The translations under genes were made by a program, and so were the position numbers. DNA of 64,000 bases. Source: Selaginella moellendorffii. Taxonomy: Eukaryota > Streptophyta > Lycopodiopsida > Selaginellales > Selaginellaceae. The stretch's first letter is position 1; the number at the start of each line of letters is the position of its first letter. The stretch lies in contig NW_003314262.1 in assembly GCF_000143415.4 (NCBI RefSeq), forward strand, positions 3,854,021 to 3,918,020, in the 5' to 3' direction. Below, piece by piece: positions 21,906 through 33,231 of the stretch. Under the pieces are notes generated by a model. The model had not been told where the DNA came from. It worked only from the letters and a program-made list of their open reading frames with translations, and did no database searches.

Positions 21906-22299
21906 CAGCATATGCTGGGCAAGTGCTAGTCTATCACAATAAGGAGGAGTTGCCGAACTTTCTAGGCCGCCGGATCCAGCTAATCACAACCGTCCAATGG
22001 GGGGTAACTGTAAAGGGGTTATTTTTTTAACCACGTGTTAGCGAATAATCACGCTGATGTTTGCTCCCGGCCAATGGGAGGCGGCCAAGCTGCATGGGGC
22101 GGGAGAAGAAGGCCTAGCGACACGTGGCACATGCAAAGTGTTGACTGGAGATTGCTGCTCCACGGGTCACTCCGGATAGGATCAAGTCCGTCGCAGCCCT
22201 TGGAGCATGCTGTGGATCAAAATTTCTTCCGGTAGGTAAGCAAATCCACTCCCAAATTGTTGCTGCTGGCTGGGATTCGAGCTTGATCGTGTCTACTGC

Positions 22300-22532
22300 T
22301 GTTATGATCCGGCGCAAAAAGACAAAGATCTAGTTGCCTTAGACTATGCTACGCCACCTCTTGAGGTTCCTCACCACCCAACCACCCCCGAGCTACCTCA
22401 AAAGCTCCACTGCACCGCCGCTCCACTATGAGCCCTAGGGTAGGTTAAGTCCCTTACCCTAACATGCCTTAATATACCCTTGAGCCTCCCTTTGACCGAC
22501 GTTGACCACGTAGTCAAAGTTGGTGCCTAACA
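22300..22532 (-). repeat. 3' LTR of gypsy element 2
   Basis: 233 bp with TGTTA/TAACA ends. The minus strand just inside reads a G-rich polypurine tract (GGGGGGGAAGAA). It differs from the other LTR at about six sites. Confidence 0.95.
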
Positions 22533-24520
22533 ATTCTTCCCCCCCAACAAAGTCCTTGTCCCAAGGACGAGTTGTACTGGTGATCACCCTTTCTGGGGAA
22601 TCCTGCTCAAGCTTCTGGTCCATCTTCCACAGCCGTATACATCAAGGAGGCATTGGGCCCATCACTCCGAGATAGTACACCTTTCAACTGGCTAACATAA
22701 AATACTGGATGAATTTTCACCCCAACTGGCAGCCGCACCCGATAAGCCGCTTTACCAATGCGCTCCAGCACTTCATATGGACCAGCATATCGATGAGAGA
22801 GTTTATCACTCTTCCCTAACCGTAAAGGCACCAAGGTGTTTTGCTGCTCACTTGACGAAAAGATCACTCGCACGAAGACGAGATCACCCATCTTATATTC
22901 CCGGAATTAGCGATGCTCATTAGCAAACTTCTCCGCTCTATCCTGAGCTGCTTGCAAATTCCGTTTGCACACCACCAGAATCTCATCAAGTTCTGTGGCC
23001 AGATCAATTGCCTCGGAATCAAGCTTTTCTTGAACGTCCTTACTCAAATGCAATCCTAACTCCACCGCTGTTCGAGGATGCCTTCCAAACATCGCAAAGT
23101 AAGGACTTAGCTTGGTTCCACTGTGTTGGCTATTGTTGTAAGCAAATTGCACCAACGGAAGATATAGATCCCACTGTTCTTGCCTTTGACCAATGCTACA
23201 ACGTAGCATATCCTCCACCACCTGATTCACACGCTCAGTTTGCCCATCCGTCTGAGGATAATCTCCACTCGAGAGTTTCAAAGTCACTTGCATAGCCTTT
23301 GCAAAGCTTTTCCAAAATCCACTAGTGAACTTTGAATCTCGATCACTAATGATGTCCTCCGGCAAACCAAAATCAGGAAAAACCTTCTCCAAGTAAACCG
23401 CAGCCAAGTCTGAGGTAGTGACAGTCTTCCGAAGAGCTAACAACCGCACATACTTCGTCAGCCGATCCACTATGACCCATACTTGCTCCTTTTGCCTCTG
23501 TGTTCGTGGCAAACAAGTGATGAAGTCCATAGAGATATTACACCAACGGCTCTGAGGAATAGGTAAAGGTTGCAAAAGTCCCCCCGGCTTCTCCCGTGGC
23601 ACCTTAACCCGCTGACAAAGCTCGCATGATTTACAATACTTGAGGATATCAGCCTTCATATTCCTCCAATAAAAGTTGCGCTTAATCAACTCATACGTCT
23701 TCTTCCCCCCAAAATGACCGGCCTCTGGACGATCATGATAGTGGAATAAAACTTGAGTAATTAACGCATCCACCCGTGGCAAATATACACGGCCATTGTA
23801 GTAGAGAATCCCATCCACCAATGAGAAAGGAGCTTCCATCTGGTCTCGCAAAGAGGCCACTTCAGCATCCTGAGCCTGAGCATGCTCAACCAATTGCCCA
23901 AACTCGCTGACCACCTTACTCAAATGATGACAAAATCGTGTTCGTAGCGTCGTCACATGACGAACATGAGATAAAGCATCCGCCACCACATTTGATTTTC
24001 CCGGACGATGCTCAATAGGAAACTCCCCAAACTCCATGAGTTTGACCATCCAACGAGCTTGCTTAGTGTTCAACTCCTTCTGTGTGAAAAGATACACAAG
24101 GGGTTTGTGATCTGTCAACACCACGAACACTGCACCATAAAGATAGTGCCGCCACATCCGCAAAGCATGAACAATAGAGAGTAACTCTTGCTCATATGTG
24201 GAATAGCGTTGCTCCGCAGAATTCAAAGTTCGACTCTCATATGCAATAGGCTGTCCCTCTTGCATGAGAACTCCTCCCAGTGCATAACCACTCGCATCGC
24301 ANNNNNNNNNNNNNNNNNNNNNNNNNNNNNNNNNNNNNNNNNNNNNNNNNNNNNNNNNNNNNNNNNNNNNNNNNNNNNNNNNNNNNNNNNNNNNNNNNNN
24401 NNNNNNNNNNNNNNNNNNNNNNNNNNNNNNNNNNNNNNNNNNNNNNNNNNNNNNNNNNNNNNNNNNCTGGAAACGTCGGTAGTAACTAGCCATACCAAGA
24501 AAACTGCGCAACTCGGCCAC
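22533..24520 (-). pseudogene. gypsy 2 RNase H, integrase and C-terminal region
   Basis: The frame 24520-22907 opens with the post-RT motif LRSFLGMASYYRRF, crosses the N gap, then gives RNase H (CDASGYALGGVL, YEQELLSIV, LTDHKPL, VADALSH). The integrase zinc finger follows (HYHDRPEAGHFGG, CKSCELCQ), then an intact D,D,E core: SMDFITCLP, SDRDSKFTSGFW, YPQTDGQTERVNQ. One TAA near 22900 separates the last part (22607-22891: MGDLVFVRV, AGPYEVLERIG, HPVFYVSQLK). No chromodomain is evident after it. Integrase looks nearly usable although RT is missing. Confidence 0.85.
24302..24466. other. Assembly gap (165 N)
   Basis: A run of undetermined bases inside the retrotransposon, in the region after the RT thumb and before RNase H. 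Its real length is unknown. Confidence 1.
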
Positions 24521-26127
24521 TACAAGTAACTTGAAAGTGCTTTTCCATTACGACAAGCCCGCTTCAAAGATGTAGCAGAGAGCATAACAACTGGTGGTTG
24601 AACGCCCTCGCCAAACCACACATCTTTAACGCCACCATACTCCAGCGAGATACGCTTAATGCTCCACTTTATCTCTGGATCCACCTTCACCAACCATGGC
24701 ATCCCAAGAATGAGATCCACACGATGGATATCCGCGAGATAAAAAGTCTCCACAAGTGTGGTTTTGCCAACCAACACTTCCAGCCCCTCGACACAAGCAT
24801 CGAAATGCTGAGCAAAGGTAGCTGCACCTTCCACTGTGTATGGAACAACTCCACGTGTGTTCAAGCAATGCTCCGCAACAAACTTTGCCGAAACAAAGTT
24901 GTCATCGCTCCCACTATCCAGTAAAATCCGCACTGGATCGCCACGGAACACGCCCTCCAGCATTAAAGCTGATTCACGCGTATCCTCGAGCTCCATCTTG
25001 TTCCACACACAGTTGAGTTGACGAGCAACGATCGAAAGTCTCTTCCTCCGACCGGAATGGTCGTTCTCGTCATCCTCACGCTGTAAAGCTTGCAACTTTT
25101 TAGTATATGACTTACCGTGAGAAGATGATTGGCCATTCTTCTTGTCCTGCTGCTTGTTCTTCAACTGCGGACAATCAGCCTTGTAGTGTCCAAGTTCGCC
25201 GCAATGATGACAACCCTGTCTATAATTCTTCACAAAGAACTTCTGCTTCTTGGACCCCTTTGCATCCGAGGTAGTCACCACTGACTTCAACTTGTGATGC
25301 TTGTTCCCATCCTTGTGTCCACGGCGATCATCACGACGATTCTCGACAGAAGGACTCCGCGACCGCTTGTGAGACTTGTGCTTGTCATTGTCAAGTCGAT
25401 GAGCCGCATCAAAGAGCTCCTCCAAACTCTTTGTAGGCTGAGAATGACGCAAGTGTTGCCGCATGCTCTCACTATGTAGGCCATCAATGAAGTAGGACTT
25501 GTTCTGATCTGGATCCTTTGTTGGAACACGACAAATCAAGCGAGTAAGCTTCTCAATATAATCCCCGAGCGTCATTTTCCCTTGCTGGAAATGGCGAAGT
25601 TCTGTACGAGCATTCTCCATGTCGTAATGAGGGGCAAAACATAAACGGAAAGCAGCCTCAAACTCATCCATGGTAGACACTGGTGGTTTCTTATCCGCAA
25701 CACGGGACTCCTCAAGCCAATTCCACCATCGAAGACCCGCATCACGCAAAACCATCGGAATAGCCACTAAAGCCTCTGCATCTGGAGTTCCTCTAGCAGC
25801 CAAGAACTTCTTCACATTAGCTAGCCAAGCAAGACACTCGTCCACACCACCATCACCAGAAAAGGTTGGAATCTTGAGTCGATCTACCAAAGAAGGCTTA
25901 CTTGGAGCGCTACCCCGTCCAACCTCGAGTGCCTCAACACGCCCACGCATGGTATCCATCATGCCATGCATCTCGTCTTGCATCTCTTGCTGATTTTTAT
26001 TAAGGGCTCGCAGCTCATGAACCACATCTTGAATGGTCCAAATCTCTGCAGCTTCGTCGGCACCATCGTCGGCACCACCATCGATGATAGGATTCCAGCG
26101 TTCAGCTTGGTCGGCCATCGCAACCAA
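24520..26127 (-). CDS. gypsy 2 Gag-protease polyprotein, truncated before RT
   Basis: A 535-aa open frame. Capsid-like region around residues 80-250 (LVDRLKIPTFSGDGGVDECL, LRWWNWLEES, GKMTLGDYIEKL). A basic linker, then zinc knuckle CHHCGELGHYKADC (C-x2-C-x4-H-x4-C intact). Protease site ILLDSGSDDNFVS keeps the catalytic Asp. The frame stops shortly after the protease and the next residues already belong to the end of RT, so roughly a whole RT domain has been deleted at about 24520-24560. Confidence 0.85.
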   Translation of the reverse strand: MVAMADQAERWNPIIDGGADDGADEAAEIWTIQDVVHELRALNKNQQEMQDEMHGMMDTMRGRVEALEVGRGSAPSKPSLVDRLKIPTFSGDGGVDECLAWLANVKKFLAARGTPDAEALVAIPMVLRDAGLRWWNWLEESRVADKKPPVSTMDEFEAAFRLCFAPHYDMENARTELRHFQQGKMTLGDYIEKLTRLICRVPTKDPDQNKSYFIDGLHSESMRQHLRHSQPTKSLEELFDAAHRLDNDKHKSHKRSRSPSVENRRDDRRGHKDGNKHHKLKSVVTTSDAKGSKKQKFFVKNYRQGCHHCGELGHYKADCPQLKNKQQDKKNGQSSSHGKSYTKKLQALQREDDENDHSGRRKRLSIVARQLNCVWNKMELEDTRESALMLEGVFRGDPVRILLDSGSDDNFVSAKFVAEHCLNTRGVVPYTVEGAATFAQHFDACVEGLEVLVGKTTLVETFYLADIHRVDLILGMPWLVKVDPEIKWSIKRISLEYGGVKDVWFGEGVQPPVVMLSATSLKRACRNGKALSSYL

Positions 26128-26141
26128 TTCTCTGATACCAA

Positions 26142-26374
26142 TGTTATGATCCGGCGCAAAAAGACAAAGATCTAGTTGCCCTAGACTATGCTACGCCACC
26201 TCTTGAGGTTCCTCACCACCCAACCACCCCCGAGCTACCTCAAAAGCTCCACTGCGCCGCCGCTCCACTGTGAGCCCTAGGGTAGGTTAAGTCCCTTACC
26301 CTAACATGCCTTAATATACCCTTGAGCCTCCCTTTGACCGACGTTGACCACATAGTCAAAGCTGGCGCCTAACA
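26142..26374 (-). repeat. 5' LTR of gypsy element 2
   Basis: 233 bp, partner of 22300-22532. It is preceded (plus-strand left side) by the primer-binding site and followed by the ACTGC duplication. Confidence 0.95.
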
Positions 26375-26660
26375 ACTGCGCTGATTGACATGTATGCCGC
26401 ATGTGGCAGCTTGCGAGGCACAATTGGTGTGTTCCAAGGGATGAAGAAGAAAGATGTGGTGGCCTGGAAGTGCAGTAAGTCGCGGAATTGGATATTTTCT
26501 TGAGCCTCTCATCATCTTGGGATTGTTTGGAAAGAAGCCACTTTCGATCACACTGAGAGGTATGTTTTCCTCCATATCCATATTGTTTTTTTCCTTTTCC
26601 TTCCTTGTTTCTTTCTTCTTCATGTTTCGATTTCCAAGTCTCTTGGTTGTTAACTAGGAT
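26375..26660 (+). pseudogene. Captured PPR exon fragment in Helitron 3
   Basis: If gypsy 2 and one copy of its duplication are removed, Helitron sequence ending GATCGTGTCT reads on as TALIDMYAACGSLRGTIGVF then MKKKDVVAWK, a canonical PPR unit (ALIDMY-KCGSL---VF--M--KDVVAW). A GTAAGT donor follows at about 26470. This looks like a gene fragment carried by the Helitron and later split by the retrotransposon. The rest to 26660 has no recognised coding. Confidence 0.65.
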
Positions 26661-26671
26661 TCTTTGTGGCC

Positions 26672-26985
26672 TGTTGTAGCGCACCTGAATTTGGAGCCGA
26701 ACTCCAAGCCCGTTGCGCTATGAAACGAGGGTCCGGTACAATCCCACGAGCACTAGCTCCCCGTATCCAGCACCTGCATGCAAAATGGTGTCAGACGGAG
26801 TCTGGCACAATTTTGGCATACCGGTGGCCTAACGCGAGGAGGAGGGTACTCCACCGACTAGAGCAGCGTGGAGCTTGGGATTAAACCCAAGCCGGACGTA
26901 GAACAAGGAGCGACACAGCTCAGCGGGAGCCAAATTAATGTCTTAGGTGGTCGGACATGCATTCCAACCACTATCCCTACTATAC
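26672..26985 (+). repeat. Probable LTR, plus orientation
   Basis: It is bounded by TGTTGTAGCG and CTACTATACA. Its last 95 bp are the reverse complement of 38214-38307, the LTR end of gypsy 4, so both belong to one LTR family in opposite orientation. A more distant relative ends at about 39722. It may be a solo LTR or the 5' LTR of an element whose body was destroyed. Confidence 0.5.
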
Positions 26986-27005
26986 ATTTGGAACCCCCCA
27001 TAGCA

Positions 27006-27023
27006 CCCCCCCCCCCCCCCCTT
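27006..27023. repeat. Poly-C tract (18 C)
   Basis: An uninterrupted run of 18 C next to the LTR-like end. Its length may be inaccurate because homopolymers are error-prone. Confidence 0.8.
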
Positions 27024-28044
27024 TGAGGAACACACGCTTTGGGCTTTCACCCCAAGCCTCCCTTAGTACCAGGAGTTAGTCTCTGGGACAAGCTCGAAAC
27101 TTACTAAATATGGAATGGCGCTAGATTGTGAATTTGGACATGGAACGAACACCATTGTGTTCGGGCCAATCTCTACATTCCATAGATATGCCAAATGAGC
27201 GAATCTAAGCACTTTCCATAAATAGCATTTGGGACCGAAATGAGACTAACACAAAGGGCGTGATAGCGAGGGTGTTTGGCAGACACGGTAAGCTATCATC
27301 CGGCGATATTGAGGGACTAGTCTCAATATGCGAGGGTTCTTGCCAAGCCAATGCAAAACAGAGCAAAAGAGAACTAAAATGCTGGGCCAAGTATGCTTGG
27401 CAAAATAGACACTTAGGAATTCCGTCCTTATGCTCATCCGGCCAAGTACAGATGCTAAGTCTAGTTTACTAACACTTGGACAAGAGGGGCCAATAAAGGG
27501 AACCAGAAGTACCGACCTCCTGCCGTCATGGCAGTAAGGAGAGAGTGCCCGTAAGGACTGGTCGACAAGTATCTTTCGATACCCGAAGTCACATTCGTGA
27601 CACTCTCCCCCCCTTGGGGAAGATCGACGTCCTCATCGATGCATACCTGAGTATAGCAAACCGTCAAGGAAACAACTCCGAAAGTTAATAGTAAGCACAC
27701 TATGTGGGAAACGCACCGACTTAAATGAGTTATGGAATGACCTCTCCTCTACGTCTAAAGATGTTAAGACTCAGACACCCTCCAGCCGTCGCTGACAAGG
27801 AAATGACTAATAGAGTTAGCCACCCTTGCTGCTCCGAGTACCACTCGGCTTACAAAGGAATGATACATCCCTGCCCGCAGGGATATAGGGAGAAGGCCAG
27901 AGGCCCAATGTCCCTTGAGCAAGAAATCAACCCCGTCGGGAAGATTTAGATAACTACTATAAACTGGCAGATTAAGTTGTTTACACGACCACGCCCCTTT
28001 TGAAAATGAGTCATCGAGGGAGAGGTGGGGACTTGTGATCAGTC
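27024..28044. other. Unassigned transposon-derived sequence
   Basis: No gene is supported. It includes a 217-bp segment (27396-27612) repeated directly at 38308-38527. It is interrupted at 28044 by gypsy 3. It is probably the leader or long terminal region of an older LTR element. Confidence 0.5.
27396..27612 (+). repeat. Direct repeat, left copy (partner 38308-38527)
   Basis: About 217 bp, from GGCCAAGTATGCTTGGC to GAAGTCACATTCGTGACAC, differing from its partner at only a handful of bases. The two copies bracket gypsy 3 and gypsy 4. Confidence 0.9.
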
Positions 28045-28306
28045 TGTCAGGAATCCCCCAATTCTTGCCACATTCCTGACTCTCGCCGGATTCCTGACCT
28101 GCAGACCACATTCCTGACTCTCGAGACACTTCTCTATTCCTGACTCTCGAGACACTTCCCGATTCCTGAGTCTCGAGACACATTCCTGATGATGATGTGG
28201 CGCCTCCTCGACCTCAGCTGTATTTAGGCCGTCCTCGATCCAAGAGTGGTGGAGCTTCATCAACCTATAGTATATATAGGTTAGCCTTGTTCCATTTCTC
28301 CATAAT
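28045..28306 (+). repeat. 5' LTR of gypsy element 3
   Basis: It contains several imperfect copies of ATTCCTGACTCTCGAGACAC (28070-28190) and a TATA-rich palindrome CCTATAGTATATATAGG (about 28264-28280) that is a likely promoter. The right LTR differs at a few positions only. Confidence 0.85.
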
Positions 28307-28502
28307 CTGAATCAACACCAGTCTAAGGCCTCTTCTTTGTTTTCACTAGCTTTTTCTCTTTGTCTTTAGCATTTTCTAGTCTTGATCTTGTTGGGGGTCT
28401 TGACAGTTTGATTCAGATTGTGTTTTTTGCTTTTCTTTTAGCTTATTTTGATTATTTGATTGCCTTTGTCTTTTTCCCCCCTTCTTTTCTTTCTTCTTGC
28501 CA

Positions 28503-29474
28503 ATGGAGTCTCTAAGGCATCCTGATTTCTTTGCCGAAGTCCTTGCAAAAATCCAGTCTGAGAATACCGAGCTGAAGGCGACCCTTCTTCGCATGCAGCA
28601 GGAGCTTGCTTCACTTTTGGCTCAAGGATCCAGCAAAGTTCCTGAACCGAAGGTGAGTTTCCCGGCGAAAGTTTCAGGCAAGCGTTCGGAGCTTCGTGGA
28701 TTTTTGAACCAAATGGAGCTAATCTTTGCACTTCAACATCGGCGGTACCCCACTCCCGAGTCTCAAATCAGCGCGATTGGGACGTTGCTCGAGGGTGCAG
28801 CTTTGTCATGGTTTTCTCCTCTTCTGGAGAAGAGCATGAAAGGGGTCGTGGTTCCGGAGCTGATGGATCTTCAATTGTTCAAAGAGAAGCTCGAAGCATG
28901 TTTTGGCGAGACGGATCGGGTTCGGGCTGCTACCACAAAGATGAGACGTCTCTCTCAGGGGTCTCGTCCTGCCTCGATCTACGCTGCAGAGTTCCAACTC
29001 CTTGCCTTGGACACTCAGTGGGATGAGCGGGCCCTGATTGACCAATTTCGTTTCGGCCTCAACAACGGTGTCAAGGATTTGTTGCTCACCATGGAGGATC
29101 CCAAGGACCTGTCGGACGCCATCAACAAAGCTGTTCGATGTGACAATCGTCTCTTTGAACGTCGTCAGGAAAGTCGCCGCGCCGCTGTTTTTCCGTCCCA
29201 GACTCAGGAATCCCAGCTTGAGTCTTCGGGGCATAGTCCTGAACCTACTGCTCCGGTCCCGATGGATATTTCTGGTACTCCCCGACTCATTAGAGGGAAG
29301 TTGAGTCCTGCTGAGAGGCAACGTCGAATATCTCATAATCTTTGCCTCTATTGTGCTGATCCTAATCACAAAGCAGCTGTGTGTCCCAGGAAGCCTCCCC
29401 AATTGCTCGAGTTCACTCTGCCTCAAAGTCCACCTCTGTTGCAGTCGGGAAATGACCCTGTCCAAATAGAGTAG
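28503..29474 (+). CDS. gypsy 3 Gag protein
   Basis: 323 aa from the ATG at 28503. An N-terminal helical segment ([20 protein letters not shown]) is followed by a capsid-like region with [10 protein letters not shown] and [11 protein letters not shown], then the zinc knuckle [14 protein letters not shown] (C-x2-C-x4-H-x4-C). It ends with TAG at 29472-29474. Pol begins in another frame just downstream, so Pol would need frameshifting or re-initiation. Confidence 0.85.
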   Translation: MESLRHPDFFAEVLAKIQSENTELKATLLRMQQELASLLAQGSSKVPEPKVSFPAKVSGKRSELRGFLNQMELIFALQHRRYPTPESQISAIGTLLEGAALSWFSPLLEKSMKGVVVPELMDLQLFKEKLEACFGETDRVRAATTKMRRLSQGSRPASIYAAEFQLLALDTQWDERALIDQFRFGLNNGVKDLLLTMEDPKDLSDAINKAVRCDNRLFERRQESRRAAVFPSQTQESQLESSGHSPEPTAPVPMDISGTPRLIRGKLSPAERQRRISHNLCLYCADPNHKAAVCPRKPPQLLEFTLPQSPPLLQSGNDPVQIE

Positions 29475-29485
29475 GAGCTGTCTGT

Positions 29486-32400
29486 TTGGACTCCCCAAAT
29501 AAAAATCACTTTTCTTCTTTATCAAGCTCCTCACCACCTTTCATCAAAGCCACCACCAATTCCTGCAACTTCCGCGTCCCATGTCTCCTTTCTTTCACCG
29601 GACAATCAGGACTCAAGGCTTTGGCGCTACTGGACTTGGGTGCAACTTCCTGCTTCATGGACACGGACTTTGCTGCCCAACATCACGTTCCTCTTTCTCC
29701 TACCATACGGGATCTGAGGGTTGAAGGCATCGGCGGGCATTTTGTGTCTCCATCTTCTGGACTTAGGGAAACGTTGCCCGTTCGAGTACACATCGGGTCC
29801 ACCGTCACCGATATTGCCTTCAACATCATCAATAGCAAGTCCTCCTCTGTGGTGCTCGGTCTTCCTTGGTTCCAACTACATCAGCCTCAGATTTGTTGGA
29901 AGGACTTACAGCTCATCTCTCCCACATCACCATCTCCCACGGCTTCCCCTAGTGTTCATCGAGTCCGAATCAAGAAAAGTTCCCTAAACTCAAGTCGGGG
30001 TTCTGTTCCTGACTCTACGAAGTTTTCATCCTCTTCTTTTTCCTCTCTTCCATCTTACACTGGACAGTATCCTCGTCTCATCATTCCATTTAGTCGTACC
30101 CCTCCTCCTATCTCCATAATCACTATGAAAGAACTCCTTCATGAAGAACCTCTTTTTCTTTTTGCTTTGCATGTTTCTCCTGTCAGTCTTCCTGAGAAGT
30201 ATCATGATTTTGGGGATGTGTTTGACAAGAAAAAAGCTAGTGTACTGCCTGTTCATCGGCTTTATGATTGTCCCATTGATTTACAGGAAGGAGCGTCACC
30301 TCCGTGGGGGCCTATCTACGGGTTATCCCTGTCCGAGCTTAGGGCCCTCAAAGAGTACGTGGATGAGAACCTTGCCTCGGGCTACATTCAGCATTCGCAG
30401 TCCCCGGCTGGAGCGCCTGTCTTCTTTGTCAAGAAGAAGGATGGGAGATTGCGGCTAGTCATCGACTACCGAGGTTTGAACAAGGTGACTGTTCGGAACC
30501 GTTATCCACTGCCCTTGATCTCGGACCTGTTGGAACGCCTCGGCGGTGCCCGCTTCTTCACCAAGATCGACCTCCGTGGAGCATACAACCTGATCCGGAT
30601 CCGGCCTGGTGATGAATGGAAGACTGCGTTCCGAACCCGCTATGGCCACTTCGAGTACACTGTCATGCCATTTGGCTTGACAAATGCTCCAGCGGTTTTC
30701 CAACACATGGCGAACGATATTTTTCGGGAGTTTCTTGATCAGATGGTGATCGTCTACCTCGATGACATCCTCATCTACTCAAAAACTCAGGAGGAGCATG
30801 ACGAACATGTTCGCAAGGTGCTAGCGAAGCTGCGAGAACACGGCCTATACGCGAAGCTTGAGAAATGTTCCTTTGATCAGCAGTCTGTGGAGTTCCTTGG
30901 GTACATTGTCACTCCTGAGGGTATCACGATGGATCCTGCTAAAATCAAGACTATTCTCGAATGGGAGCCTCCACAATCCATGTCGGATGTTCAGGTTTTC
31001 CTTGGCTTCGCCAACTTCTACCGCAAATTCATTGATCACTACTCTGACATTGTCCTTCCTCTCACACATCTCACTCGCAAGGATGTTCCCTTCTCTTGGT
31101 CTGCTGCTGCCCAGCAGGCCTTCGACACACTCAAGGCGGCCTTCAGTTCTGCTCCTGTCTTGATCCATGCTGATTCCTCACAACCTTTCTTCATCGAGGC
31201 TGACGCCTCCGACTTTGCCATTGGTGCTGTGCTGTCTCAACTCGGAGCGGATCACAAACTTCATCCGGTCGCTTTCCATTCTCGGAAATTCCAGCCTGCG
31301 GAGATCAATTACGAAATCCACGACAAGGAGCTCCTTGCCATCGTGGATTCCTTTGGAGAGTGGCACCATTTCTTGGAGGGGGCGAGCCATCAAACAACAG
31401 TCTAGACAGATCACAAAAATCTCAAGTACTTTGCCACTTCCCGAGTTTTAAGCCGTCGTCAAGCAAGGTGGGCACAATTCCTGAGTCGGTTTGACTTTGT
31501 TATCAAGTACAGACCTGGAAAGTTTCAAGGCCTTCCTGATGCTCTTTCAAGGCGCTCCTATCTCAGTCTCAGGCCTGGTAATCCTGCCTTCGATCAACAG
31601 GATCAAGTTATCCTCGGTCCTGATCGGCTTCAAGTTATGGCAATTTCGCTGGCCCCTCAGGACTCCTCCTTGATGGATGCAATCAGAAACGATCTTCAAT
31701 CCGATGATCTCGCTAGCGACATTTTCCCCCATCTTCAGGCTGGACACCCAGTGACTCCCGACTGCCGGCGATTTGACGAGTTCGAGTTCTTAGATGGCTT
31801 ATTGTACCGTGGGGAGCAGCTTTACGTTCTTGAAGGTGATGCTCGAAGGTTGGTCCTGATGGCATGCCACGATAGCCCGACTGCTGGTCACTTCGGCATT
31901 GCAAAAACCTATTAGCTAGTTGCACGGGACTTTTGGTGGCCTCACATGGACGACTACATCAAAGCTTTTGTTACCTCCTGTGACACTTGTGCCCGGAATA
32001 AGGTACCTCGCCACCTTCCTTCAGGTTTGCTTCGTTCCCTTCCGGTCCTTTCAGGTCCTTGGGAATCCATCTCTATGGATTTCTTGAGTGATCTTCCGAG
32101 TTCTGGAGGCTTCAACAGCATTTTAGTCGTGGTGGATCGCTTCACAAAGATGGCGCACTTCTTGCCATGTACCAAGGAGTTTTCGGGTGAGGACATGGCA
32201 AAACTGGTATTCAGGGAAATTTTCCGACTTCATGGGATTTCTACAGATGTGGTTTCGGATCGGGGGCCTCAGTTCATCTCTCATTTCTGGCAACGGTTTT
32301 TGCAGCTGCTTGGAGTGAAGGCCAACCTCTCTTCGCCATATCATCCTCAAACTGATGGGCAGTCCGAGCGAACGATTCAGACGTTGGAACAATTCTTGAG

Positions 32401-33220
32401 GTGCTTCATCAACTATCATCAGGATAACTGGTTCGATATCCTTCCCCTTGCTGAGTTCTCCTATAACAACTCTGTTCACTCATCTCTTCGAGTTTCCCCC
32501 TTCTTTGCGAACTCTGGCCGAAATCCCCGATTCAATCTCTCACTTCCTTCTCCATCTGAATCCTCTCGTTCAAATCCCCGCTCTGAGGCATTTATCTCCA
32601 ACCTCCAGGAAATCCACAACTCCATCTCCTTCCACCTCCATCGTGCTTAGGAATCTCATAAAACATTTGCCAATGTCCATCGTCAGGATTGTCCCCCTTA
32701 CAATATCGGGGATAAAGTCTGGCTCCTCAGGCGAAATATCTCCACCACCAGGCCCTGTCCAAAACTCGATTTCAAATGCCTTGGTCCTTTCCCTATCACT
32801 GCCATCATTAATCCTGTCACTTATCGCCTTACACTTCCCTCCTCATATCAAATTCACCCCGTTTTTCACTCCTCTCTCCTTGAGCCTTATATTCCCAGTC
32901 CTATTCCAAATCGGGTCATTCCTCCGCCTCCACCAGTGCAACTCGAGGATGGGTCTGAGTACAAGGTTCAGGACATCCTTGATTCCAAGATTTCACGGTC
33001 TAAACTCTATTATCTGGTGGACTGGAAGGGTTACGGACCTGAGGAACGCACTTGGGAACCTGCGGACAACCTGATTCATTCTCCTGACCTTGTTCAGGAC
33101 TTCCACCGCCGCTATCCTTCTCATCCCAGTCCTCATTTTTTTTCTCCATCTCCCATCCCTCGCCGCTCATCTCATCCTCCTCTTTGTTCTCGTTCACATC
33201 CTCGTTCCACTCGTTCTTGA
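29486..33220 (+). pseudogene. gypsy 3 Pol polyprotein with three in-frame TAG stops
   Basis: One frame throughout. Protease [13 protein letters not shown] keeps Asp but has Leu for Ser. [46 protein letters not shown], catalytic YLDD at about 30757. RNase [37 protein letters not shown]. Integrase: HDSPTAGHFG, CDTCARNK, then D (SMDFLSDLP), D (SDRGPQFISHFW), E (TDGQSERTIQTL). C-terminal chromodomain: YKVQDILDSKISRSKLYYLV then DWKGYGPEERTWEP. Stops lie at 31403-31405, 31913-31915 and 32648-32650, all TAG. Without them the protein would be full length. Confidence 0.9.
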
Positions 33221-33231
33221 GGAGGGGGTGC

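Larger units (their letters stand above)
19609..21929 (+). mobile_element. Helitron 2, 5'-truncated, carrying captured gene pieces
   Basis: The first 160 bp (GGGGTAACTGTAAAGGGGTT, AACCACGTGTTAGCGAATAA, GACACGTGGCA) match the subterminal region of Helitron 3 at 21998-22150. The first 70 bp of a normal 5' end are missing. The 3' end is clear: palindrome CAGCATATGCTG at 21906-21917, then GGCAAGTG, then CTAG at 21926-21929 followed by T. No Rep or helicase lies within it, so it is non-autonomous. Confidence 0.75.
22300..26374 (-). mobile_element. Ty3/gypsy retrotransposon 2, lacking the RT core
   Basis: Complete borders: 233-bp LTRs at 22300-22532 and 26142-26374 (TGTTA...TAACA), flanked by the 5-bp duplication ACTGC (22295-22299 and 26375-26379). 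The LTRs differ at about six positions, so the insertion is fairly recent. The primer-binding site TGGTATCAGAG (minus, about 26130-26140) and polypurine tract (minus strand of 22533-22547) are present. The element lacks RT motifs, so it could only move with outside help. A 165-base run of N lies at 24302-24466. Confidence 0.95.

Noticed and set aside
28045-28310. CRISPR-like array (repeated ATTCCTGACTCTCGAGACAC)
   Set aside because: Short irregular repeats inside an LTR, also found in the other LTR; no spacers of uniform length and the genome is eukaryotic.
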